From NCBI GenBank assembly GCA_002490995.1, contig DKVC01000209.1:6660-16476 (forward strand): a stretch of DNA of 9,817 nt, read 5' to 3'. Made by a program: the position numbers and the translations under genes. Shown piece after piece: positions 1 to 4,956 of this stretch. Below the pieces are notes generated by a model. The model was not told where the DNA came from and searched no databases. It saw only the letters and a list, made by a program, of their open reading frames with translations. Within the stretch, counting starts at the first letter, position 1. Every line of letters starts with the position of its first letter. Source of the stretch: Lachnospiraceae bacterium UBA7188. Its GTDB lineage: Bacteria; Bacillota; Clostridia; Lachnospirales; Lachnospiraceae.

Positions 1-101
1 CAGGGGCATGTTGCGTTTCCGCCTGAAGGCGGTCTGACAAACCTTGTTCATCTTGTTACTGGTGGCCGCTTAAAAGCGGCATTTCTTAATACTTACTTCC
101 T

Positions 102-515
102 TTATTCCCCTTCCAATCGATCCTTTTCATACTGCTCGTCGATATACCGCTTTATCGTTGCCTCGTTTACATTGCCGGCTGTTTCGCAGTAATACCCCCT
201 TGCCCAGAAATGGCAGCCGTTCTTGTCCCTGTACTCTGGGTGCCTGTCGAAAATTATCAGGGCACTCTTCCCTTTGATTCTGCCCACTACCTTTGCCACA
301 CTTTCCTTGGGCGGTATCGACACATACATATGCACATGATCCGGCAGCGTTGCTGCCTTTATGATTGTGACACCTTCCAGCTTGCATACCTTACTAATGG
401 CTTCGCCTACCTCTTTCCTCATGTCCCCAAACATCACTTTCCGACGATATTTAGGGATAAATACAATATGGTACGTGCAATTATAGCGACTATGTGCTAA
501 ACTTTGATTGTCCAT
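102..515 (-). CDS. tnpA: IS200-type transposase TnpA (Y1 HUH single-strand transposase)
   Basis: This 137-residue protein has the usual length for TnpA of IS200/IS605 elements, which cut and rejoin single-stranded DNA at hairpin ends. The metal-binding HUH motif is H60-V-H62, in the context LPDHVHMYV. The catalytic tyrosine is Y124, with Q128 four residues later, the same spacing as the tyrosine and glutamine of IS608 TnpA. The N-terminal run YNCTYHIVFIPKYRRK is typical of the family. The ATG at 513-515 is preceded by a strong AACGGAGG ribosome site at 523-530, so the start is secure. The frame is intact and no active-site residue is missing, so the enzyme could be active. There is no tnpB and no accessory gene. 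Translation is probably held down by the inverted repeat covering the ribosome site. Confidence 0.93.
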   Translation of the reverse strand: MDNQSLAHSRYNCTYHIVFIPKYRRKVMFGDMRKEVGEAISKVCKLEGVTIIKAATLPDHVHMYVSIPPKESVAKVVGRIKGKSALIIFDRHPEYRDKNGCHFWARGYYCETAGNVNEATIKRYIDEQYEKDRLEGE

Positions 516-585
516 GGATATACCTCCGTTGTGTTTTGTGCGGTTTGCCAGACCTGCACCTATTATACAACGGAGGGTTATATCC
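516..585 (-). promoter_or_regulatory. Inverted repeat sequestering the tnpA ribosome binding site
   Basis: Bases 516-532 (GGATATACCTCCGTTGT) and 567-585 are complementary over 17 bp with a 2-nt bulge at 577-578. The inner arm contains the whole tnpA Shine-Dalgarno sequence, so a transcript that includes both arms would hide it right next to the ATG. A TATAAT on the minus strand (562-567) lies between the arms. A transcript starting from it would lack the outer arm and leave the ribosome site free. A small hairpin with an unpaired T (538-559; stems GTGC/GCAC and GGT/ACC) sits in the loop and resembles the bulged hairpins bound by TnpA in IS608. Ribosome-site sequestration is known for Salmonella IS200. 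The start-site-dependent switch is my inference, and no good -35 box is visible. Confidence 0.7.
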
Positions 586-622
586 TGGTACTCTGTTTAT
601 CGCCACTTGCGTCTGCTAGTCT

Positions 623-639
623 CCCCAGCTCTGCTGGGG
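623..639. repeat. IS left-end hairpin
   Basis: A perfect 7-bp stem, CCCCAGC/GCTGGGG, with a 3-nt loop (TCT) lies about 110 bp upstream of tnpA and has no T-run after it. In IS200-type elements such palindromes near the tip are the structures TnpA binds. It sits inside the last codons of the neighbouring open frame, whose product therefore ends in IS-derived residues. Confidence 0.55.
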
Positions 640-1010
640 GATTTATATCTGTTTCATTAAAGGTAAAGTTGGACGGCTTGATTGTGTATGCATTATTCGC
701 ATTACTTATGTCTGCTGTCTGTAAAGGCGAGTGTTCCGCATAATCTATTTCATAACTGGAAACGATAATCTGTCTGAATATCTGTTTATCATATTTTTCA
801 GAAATCGCGCCGTCTGTCTCAAAAGCAGCATTCACGCTGTCTGTCAGAAAACGCATTTCAGGCGAAAGACTTTCGTAATAATTAACGCCCATTGTTGACT
901 GATAGATATAAGTCTGTGCCGCTTTTGCCATACTGGCTATATGATTGTGCTTGTTGCTGGCGTTCAATTTCTGCAGGACTTTAAGGTATTTTTCTTTATT
1001 TTCACGGCGA

Positions 1011-1057
1011 AAATCCCGGAAATCGCTGGAGTGCCAGTCCAGTGGGCTCCGGGATTT
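1011..1057 (-). terminator. Imperfect hairpin abutting the left inverted repeat, possible terminator
   Basis: The 10-bp arms AAATCCCGGA (1011-1020) and TCCGGGATTT (1048-1057) are perfect complements, with a second stem inside (CTGGA 1026-1030 / TCCAG 1038-1042). On the minus strand the right arm is followed by only a short T stretch, so termination after the SARP-like gene is possible but weak. The palindrome stops 2 bp before the 46-bp inverted repeat, so it could instead be a target-site feature of that module. Confidence 0.4.
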
Positions 1058-1059
1058 AT

Positions 1060-1105
1060 TATACTGCAGACCGCCAGGATTTACAGTGGTGTCCCCGAGA
1101 AAGCA
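1060..1105 (+). repeat. Left arm of 46-bp inverted repeat
   Basis: This arm runs from TATACTGCAGACC to GAGAAAGCA. It matches the reverse complement of 3355-3400, with mismatches only at three positions in its inner third. It contains the 9-mer TATACTGCA and the motif GACCGCCAG, both of which recur in the leader at the other end. Confidence 0.85.
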
Positions 1106-1142
1106 GATTCAGGATTTGCCTTTGTGGGCGTGCGAAAGCCTG

Positions 1143-2339
1143 TCAGCTTTCCACGGCCTGGGGCAGATTTTCCACAGGCAATTCTTGATTTTCCTCCAGA
1201 AGGGCTGTCCGGAAAGAGAGGCATGCCCTGGAATGGGAATACATCCTGCGGAATGTCCTGTCTATCCGCATTGCAACATTCTGGGCGTCCGCAAATGAAG
1301 TGCCGGTCAGCATCACGACATAGGAGACGGCATCCAGTTTCGCCACAGGATCCCCCGACCGCAGGCTGTTCAGCAGGACGCGCTCCAGGCGTTTTGCGTC
1401 CGTACCGGGTATGACCTGGTTCTCCAGCCCCACAATCATCAGGGTGGAGGTACCTCTCGTCCTGGCAAGATGGCGTCTCTCCAGGCTCACTATTTTCTGG
1501 AAAGTCCGGAAGGTGCAGAAGAAGGCACGGCCATCATTCTCTTCCTCAGTGACCATCTTCAGGATATCATCCTTTCCCTGGATCCCCCTGCACATGCCGG
1601 AGGCCAGCGCATAGGTCTGTTCCATCTCTTCCGAAGGGGCTATCTGGAATTCCTTCCAGAGCCGTTCCCGGAACTGTCTGTACTGTTCCATGGCCCGGGC
1701 GGATTGTCCCAGGGAGATCAGGGCCTGCATCTGGAAATTCACGAAGTCTTCCGCTGCGAAATCCACATTCTGGGCCTGTTCGCAGACTGTAATAATCTCC
1801 ATCCACCGCTCCTGATTCTGGAGCAGGGGGAGAACTTCCCGGCAGGCATCAAGGTAGAGCGTCTGGTAATACCGCCTCATGGGGATCACCCAGTCGCTGT
1901 CGTTCCCTGCCAGGAAATCTCCTTTATACAGGGGAAGCGCCTGGGAAAGTATCTCCGCAGCCTCCTGCGGCCGTCTCCTTGCCTCCTTGCAGGCCTGTTC
2001 AAATACTTCCGAGTCCAGCTCTATCTGCAGGGCCGGATTCCAGCCATAGTTGCCATGGCGGGTTACGATCATGTTCTCTTCTTCGGGAAACATTTCTCTC
2101 AGGTATTTCCTGATCTTATAAATCATGCCCCGCAGGGCATTGATGGGATCATTGCTCTGGGCCCAGAAACGGTCGATAAGCTCCTCTGACGAAACGCTTC
2201 TGGCATGATTCACAATCAGATATTGCAGAAGGGAGAGTTCTTTTCTGCCTGCAGTGTTCTGTCTCCACTTGTCGTCTTCCCCTTTTCCACAGGAAAACAG
2301 ACCCAGAAGCTCGAATCTGATACTCTTTCTCCCACTCAT
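1143..2339 (-). CDS. SARP/BTAD-type transcriptional regulator with degenerate GGDEF-like C-terminus
   Basis: This 398-residue protein has three parts. Residues about 8-104 form a winged-helix DNA-binding domain of the OmpR/SARP type (helix RGMIYKIRKYLRE, then the wing IVTRHGNYGW). Residues about 107-250 match a bacterial transcriptional activation domain: helical repeats with LYKGDFL, Y-rich helices and EQYRQF-like turns. Residues about 272-382 have the layout of a diguanylate-cyclase fold (LRSGDPVAKLDAVSYVVML), but the GGDEF signature is replaced by LDAVS, so cyclase activity is not expected. There is no receiver domain or membrane segment, so it should be a cytoplasmic activator. The ATG at 2337-2339 has an AGAGGTG site at 2347-2353 that lies inside the end of the upstream gene; the gap is 4 nt, so the two are translationally coupled. 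The gene ends 37 bp from the left repeat arm. Its target is unknown; the exporter or its own repeats are possibilities. Confidence 0.8.
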   Translation of the reverse strand: MSGRKSIRFELLGLFSCGKGEDDKWRQNTAGRKELSLLQYLIVNHARSVSSEELIDRFWAQSNDPINALRGMIYKIRKYLREMFPEEENMIVTRHGNYGWNPALQIELDSEVFEQACKEARRRPQEAAEILSQALPLYKGDFLAGNDSDWVIPMRRYYQTLYLDACREVLPLLQNQERWMEIITVCEQAQNVDFAAEDFVNFQMQALISLGQSARAMEQYRQFRERLWKEFQIAPSEEMEQTYALASGMCRGIQGKDDILKMVTEEENDGRAFFCTFRTFQKIVSLERRHLARTRGTSTLMIVGLENQVIPGTDAKRLERVLLNSLRSGDPVAKLDAVSYVVMLTGTSFADAQNVAMRIDRTFRRMYSHSRACLSFRTALLEENQELPVENLPQAVES

Positions 2340-2343
2340 TTTA

Positions 2344-3252
2344 TTACACCTCTTTATTACTTTTCGTTATGTCCGCATAGTACCGTTCCAGGAAATCCTC
2401 GTGCATCTCCTCGCCCCGTTCCCTGGCCCTGACCGCCTCCGTTTTATCGTCATAGGCGCCCAGATAATAGGTCTTTCCTTTGAAGGTAATCTGGGCGACC
2501 CATTTACTGCGCTTTTTGTCCCTGTAGACGCCGGTATGCCCGCTGGTATTGCTGGAAATCAGCCCGTGATTCTTTCCGGCCTCCAGGATGGTCACAGAGG
2601 TGCCGTCTATGAGCTTTAAGTTCTTCCGGTAGATTTCCGACTGAAGGCAGCCGCAGCTCTTTGTCTTTCCGGTCTGTAGGCGGGTCTGCCCTACGATAGT
2701 CTCCCGCCCGCAGTCACAGACGCACTTCCATTGGTGCATTCCGCCGCACTTGCCGGCATACTCCGTAACGGTCAGCCTGCCGAACCGCCTGCCAATATAA
2801 TCCTTTCTGGCCGGATGCCCCAGACACCCGCAGCTCTTCCGATAACCCAATGTCAATTGGCGGAGTGGGACATTTATCACATTTCCGCACTCACACATGC
2901 ACTTCCAAACCGCAGACTCATACATCATTTCACCGGTTGATTCGAGAGCTGTCAGCCTTCCAAACCGCATCCCGGTAATATCCCTCTGTCCCGGCTTTAC
3001 TTTCGATATGCAGCCGCAGTCCGTGACGGTCCCTCTCTGCAGGCAGCGGGTATCCAGCAGAATCTCACCGCCGCAGCTGCATCGGCATCTCCATACCGTA
3101 TATCCGTTTTTCCGTAGACCGGTGGCTTCCTCCACCTGCAGCCTGCCCACACGGCATCCTATCCCAATCTTCCTCCTTACCTGGCCGGCCTTTGTCTCTT
3201 CTGATTCCATAGCATCACCTGTCCTGTTGTCATCAGGGTCTCCAAATTCCAT
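2344..3252 (-). CDS. Triple Cys-rich module plus AP2-domain DNA-binding protein
   Basis: The product is 302 residues. Three tandem modules lie at about 34-81, 95-143 and 154-202. Each reads G-x-R-[FV]-G-R-L, then WKCxCxCG (WRCRCSCG in module 1), then [SD]CGC about 18 residues later. The cysteines (56/58/60 and 79/81; 118/120/122 and 141/143; 177/179/181 and 200/202) suggest small zinc ribbons. Residues about 235-292 are an AP2-type domain (SGHTGVYRDKKRSKWVAQI, then YLGAYDDKTEAVRARE), known from phage and homing-type proteins as a three-stranded sheet that binds DNA. No nuclease motif is seen, so binding without cutting is likely. An in-frame ATG at 3208-3210 with an AGGTG site is an alternative start. 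At the first ATG the AAGGAG box is better spaced for an out-of-frame 8-codon frame. It is the first gene of the repeat-bounded operon. Confidence 0.75.
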   Translation of the reverse strand: MEFGDPDDNRTGDAMESEETKAGQVRRKIGIGCRVGRLQVEEATGLRKNGYTVWRCRCSCGGEILLDTRCLQRGTVTDCGCISKVKPGQRDITGMRFGRLTALESTGEMMYESAVWKCMCECGNVINVPLRQLTLGYRKSCGCLGHPARKDYIGRRFGRLTVTEYAGKCGGMHQWKCVCDCGRETIVGQTRLQTGKTKSCGCLQSEIYRKNLKLIDGTSVTILEAGKNHGLISSNTSGHTGVYRDKKRSKWVAQITFKGKTYYLGAYDDKTEAVRARERGEEMHEDFLERYYADITKSNKEV

Positions 3253-3400
3253 ACCGCATGAATATCTCCTTGCTGTCCCTCCGGCCTTTCAGGTAATCTA
3301 TACTGCACACCGGTTAAATTTGCAGTACACCCCAACGACAGACCGCCAGCCAGGTGCTTTCCCGGAGATACCACTGTAAATCCTGGCGGTCTGCAGTATA
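3253..3400 (-). promoter_or_regulatory. Structured leader of the AP2-SARP operon with alternative stems
   Basis: On the minus strand this 148-base stretch starts with the right repeat arm and ends at the AP2 gene. TATACTGCA (3392-3400) can pair with its complement at 3299-3307, enclosing a 10-bp stem of 3340-3349 with 3382-3391 (AGACCGCCAG). The 3299-3307 arm can instead pair with TACTGCA at 3321-3327. The two folds exclude each other, as in attenuators. The repeated 9-mer could equally be a protein-binding site. No promoter with convincing -35 and -10 boxes is visible. Confidence 0.45.
3355..3400 (-). repeat. Right arm of 46-bp inverted repeat
   Basis: This is the reverse complement of 1060-1105 with three mismatches. 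Unlike the left arm, it is followed inward by further partial copies: GACCGCCAG at 3341-3349 and the TATACTGCA-type 9-mer at 3321-3329 and 3299-3307. The right end is therefore the more elaborate of the two. Confidence 0.85.
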
Positions 3401-3489
3401 GCTGTGCTTCAAGTCCTGCCTCCTCTCTCTTCGCAGATGGGCTTAATCTACGCAAACAGGTGGCAGCAGACTTCTCCATTTCATTACCT

Positions 3490-3523
3490 AAAAAAGGCAT
3501 GTGCTCCCCCTGCATATGCCTTT
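3490..3523 (-). terminator. Rho-independent terminator, minus strand
   Basis: AAAGGCATGTG (3493-3503) pairs with CATATGCCTTT (3513-3523) over 11 bp, with one G-T pair and a 9-nt loop. On the minus strand the stem is followed by six T (A-run at 3490-3495). It would stop transcripts coming from the glycosidase remnants to the right before they enter the repeat-bounded module. The rest of 3401-3720 shows no coding potential apart from the repeat copy at 3618-3660. Confidence 0.65.
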
Positions 3524-3617
3524 CAATCTGCCTATAAAGTTGTCTGCCTGCTACTTTTTATACAAAACGTCGTTCTATGTACTGACAGCCCATAAAGTAG
3601 GATGACAGTTTGTTACT

Positions 3618-3660
3618 AAAACTTTTTTTGCACGTGAAAAAACGCAAACACTGATGTTTA
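3618..3660 (+). repeat. Direct repeat copy A of the tRNA-side terminator sequence
   Basis: This copy aligns with 9740-9783 in the same orientation. Both begin AAAAC followed by a run of T and end with the identical 18-mer CGCAAACACTGATGTTTA, with small indels between. The outer CCCG/CGGG stem present in the other copy is missing here, so it cannot form the full hairpin. It may be a duplicated integration boundary or an unrelated copy of a common terminator. Confidence 0.6.
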
Positions 3661-3723
3661 TGGTGATAAGGAAGTATAGCCTCATCCCCAGTATCAGGAA
3701 ACAGTTGGGTGCCAGCTCCAATA

Positions 3724-3861
3724 TTACTCCCGCAACTCTTTCAACATAAGATACACATCGCTCAACGCCTCCTTGCTACCCCTCAGGTCAAAGGAAAGCG
3801 GATCCATCTTCAACTCCGCAATCAGTTCCGGGGGCAGGGCTGTAACTGCCTCCGGCGCATA
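3724..3861 (-). pseudogene. Short coding remnant of unknown origin
   Basis: An open frame of about 45 codons ends at TAA 3724-3726 and is entered from a different frame than the GH3 remnant just upstream. Its residues (for example ELIAELKMDPLSFDLRGS, then ALSDVYLMLKEL) look like genuine amphipathic helices from the C-terminal end of a protein. It has no start codon with a ribosome site. I do not recognise the family. It could be the displaced tail of one of the neighbouring glycosidases. Confidence 0.3.
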
Positions 3862-3862
3862 T

Positions 3863-4141
3863 CAGAATATCCGCCAATGCAGCTGCTCCCTCCTGTCCGG
3901 GAATTCCCATAAAAAGAATGCTTTTAACAGCCGGGTAACGCAGGCTCCAAGACAGGTCAATCAGCCCATAATCCCCTCTAAAATGCCTGTCACACTCCTC
4001 GCCGCCAGAATCTCTTCCCAGCACCAACACTGCTGTATCGGTAAAATTCTGCGCCCTATCAATCTGTTCCACTGAAAGATCGGCCTCCGCTGCCGGTTCA
4101 TGGTACCTTGCAAAAAATTCGTACATGAGGCCGCTGTTCAC
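3863..4141 (-). pseudogene. GH3 beta-glucosidase fragment (C-terminal domain)
   Basis: The fragment encodes about 93 residues that follow the second domain of GH3 glycosidases. It has YEFFARYHEPAAEADLS, then SDTAVLVLGR-type sequence with RDSGGEECDRH, then GLIDLSW, and finally SILFMGIPGQEGAAALADIL. Family members hydrolyse beta-glucosides, with the nucleophile aspartate in the missing first domain. About 30-40 residues normally found between DRHFRGDY and GLIDLSW are absent, and the frame is lost after ADIL. So it has an internal deletion, lacks both ends and cannot be an active enzyme. An ATG at 4211-4213 opens the frame but lies in the preceding GH78 remnant. It is probably one survivor of a plant-glycoside degradation locus together with the GH78 piece. 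Confidence 0.65.
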
Positions 4142-4193
4142 CGTCCCAGTGGGATTGGACCAGTCGATTTCTTCTCTCCTGCTCTGAGCTTCC

Positions 4194-4310
4194 AAAATAG
4201 TCGAGCCACTCATGCATGCACTTCCAGAAATCTTCCAAAATCCTCACATCACCATAAGCCTGGTATACCGTCCAGGGAATGATGACCGCGGCATCGCTCC
4301 AGATGGCAGA
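4194..4310 (-). pseudogene. GH78 alpha-L-rhamnosidase fragment
   Basis: About 39 residues match the six-hairpin catalytic domain of bacterial alpha-L-rhamnosidases. The stretch WSDAAVIIPWTVYQAYGD, then RILEDF and MHEWLDYF, corresponds to the family run around W-G-D-A-A-V-I-V-P-W, where substrate-binding acidic residues lie; here the glycine is serine. Everything before and after is missing. The left edge runs into the GH3 fragment, the right edge into the 5' end of the AraC remnant on the other strand. A full protein would be about 700-1000 residues. Rhamnosidases and GH3 enzymes often sit together under AraC control, which fits the neighbouring remnants. Confidence 0.6.
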
Positions 4311-4344
4311 ACTTTTTACTTTTACACCAATGTTCAAACGGAAA

Positions 4345-4886
4345 AGTAATAAGTGTTATGGATCTCATTACCCCAAAACGCAACTGCACTTTCCTGTTCA
4401 GGAGCGGCTTCAATCTGAGAGCAATTCTATGGAAGACGGTCTATCAGATAACAGCTATTACTTTGAACTGAATCTATATCAGCACATCCGAAACGGCAAT
4501 ATCAAGACCCTGAACGATTTCTTTACTTCCAGTGCGCTTCGGTTCCGGGAAGGAAAAAAGGCGCAGACTCCTCTGCGCCATGCGAAAAATGTGTTCATCA
4601 TGACAGCTGCCAAAATCGAAATGATAGGAGCCATTCACCATACAAATGAGCCGCTCTGTGCAGATGATGTGGCCAGACAGATCCACCGCAGCAGCTCCTA
4701 CATTATGAAAAAGTTTAAAAACGAACTGGGGTTTACGATTGCGGACTTCATCATGCGGTGCAGGCTGGAAGAAGCAAAAAGTCTCCTGACATTCAGCGAT
4801 AAAACCTGGCAGATATCAGCAGCTATTTATGCTTCTCCAGTCAGTCGCATTTTCAGAATCTGTTCAAAAAGAAATTTCATATGACT
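4345..4886 (+). pseudogene. AraC-family regulator remnant with internal deletion and frameshift
   Basis: The C-terminal half is a clear AraC double helix-turn-helix. It has DDVARQIHRSSSYIMKKFK, then RCRLEEAKSLLTFSDKT, and, after a shift of one frame near 4809, LADISSYLCFSSQSHFQNLF and KKKFHMT. One missing base explains the shift. The N-terminal part (YYFELNLYQHI, then TPLRHAKNVFI) matches the ligand-domain end of a clostridial AraC type. About 60 residues usually found between MIGAI and NEPLC are gone, and the first part of the gene is replaced by the GH78 remnant. The true start is lost: the ATG at 4279 lies in foreign sequence. The gene ends abruptly at about 4886, where it meets the stub downstream of the exporter. 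It may once have controlled the glycosidase genes. It is the only plus-strand gene here. Confidence 0.75.
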
Positions 4887-4938
4887 TATCCCGATTGTTC
4901 CAAATCGCATTGGCTGTGGAATACGCTTTTTTCTTCAT
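4864..4938 (-). pseudogene. 5' stub of the third gene of the exporter operon
   Basis: Eighteen nucleotides after the exporter stop codon, an ATG at 4936-4938 follows a near-perfect AGGAGGTAAGGAG site. It starts a 24-codon frame beginning MKKKAYSTANAIWNNRDK. The last codons come from the antisense of the AraC remnant, so only about 18 native residues survive. The strong ribosome site argues that this was the start of a real gene cotranscribed with the exporter. I do not recognise the family from so few residues. Confidence 0.5.
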
Positions 4939-4956
4939 ACTCCTTACCTCCTGCTG

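Larger units (their letters stand above)
1..645 (-). mobile_element. IS200-group insertion sequence (IS200/IS605 family), right end at or beyond the window edge
   Basis: A single small Y1 transposase gene with no tnpB partner is flanked by short palindromes instead of terminal inverted repeats, as in the IS200 group. Downstream of tnpA (right-end side) are hairpins at 65-80 (GCCGCT/AGCGGC, 4-nt loop) and 19-32 (CCGCC/GGCGG, loop TGAA). Upstream of tnpA (left-end side) are a hairpin at 623-639 (CCCCAGC/GCTGGGG, 3-nt loop) and a smaller one with an unpaired T at 538-559. The exact ends cannot be fixed without an empty site. The left tip is probably just outside the 623-639 hairpin; the right tip is left of base 19 or off the window. 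The outer part has been read into the neighbouring open frame, so the element appears to have landed in a gene. Confidence 0.8.
641..1108 (-). pseudogene. Remnant of an unrecognised gene, cut by the IS200 element
   Basis: The minus-strand frame is open from 1108 down to a stop at 578, but only the part from about 1054 to 645 looks like native coding sequence. I do not recognise the family. The residues are mixed and soluble in character, with a basic, charged start (FRDFRRENKEKYLKVLQKL) and a helix-like run (ASMAKAAQTYIYQS). No membrane segment or catalytic motif is evident. The first codons (1108-1060) come from the inverted repeat of the neighbouring module. The last 20 or so residues, including NPPAELGRLA, are translated IS200 left end. 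No normal start is evident: the only start-like codon near the front is a TTG at 965-967 without a clear ribosome site. It is most likely an internal piece of a larger gene, truncated at both ends. Confidence 0.5.
1060..3400. mobile_element. Candidate mobile module: two-gene operon inside a 46-bp inverted repeat, no transposase
   Basis: The two ends are inverted copies of one 46-bp sequence, 43 of 46 positions identical, starting TATACTGCAGACCGCCAGG at each outer edge. Between them, 2.34 kb holds exactly two complete minus-strand genes that are translationally coupled, and nothing else. The left neighbour is a broken gene and the right neighbour a noncoding strip. This is the architecture of a transposable unit. 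However, no transposase, recombinase or relaxase is encoded, so mobility would need a protein supplied in trans. No target duplication longer than a possible TA is visible at the edges. It could instead be a pair of repeats that happens to flank the operon. Confidence 0.5.

Noticed and set aside
1060..1105. Shared peptide LYCRPPGFTVVSP in frames at both repeat arms as a conserved protein motif
   Set aside because: It is just the translation of the same 46-bp repeat; neither frame has other coding support.
1050..3412. Target-site duplication around the inverted-repeat module
   Set aside because: Flanking bases outside the arms do not match; only a TA that belongs to the repeat itself could be counted.
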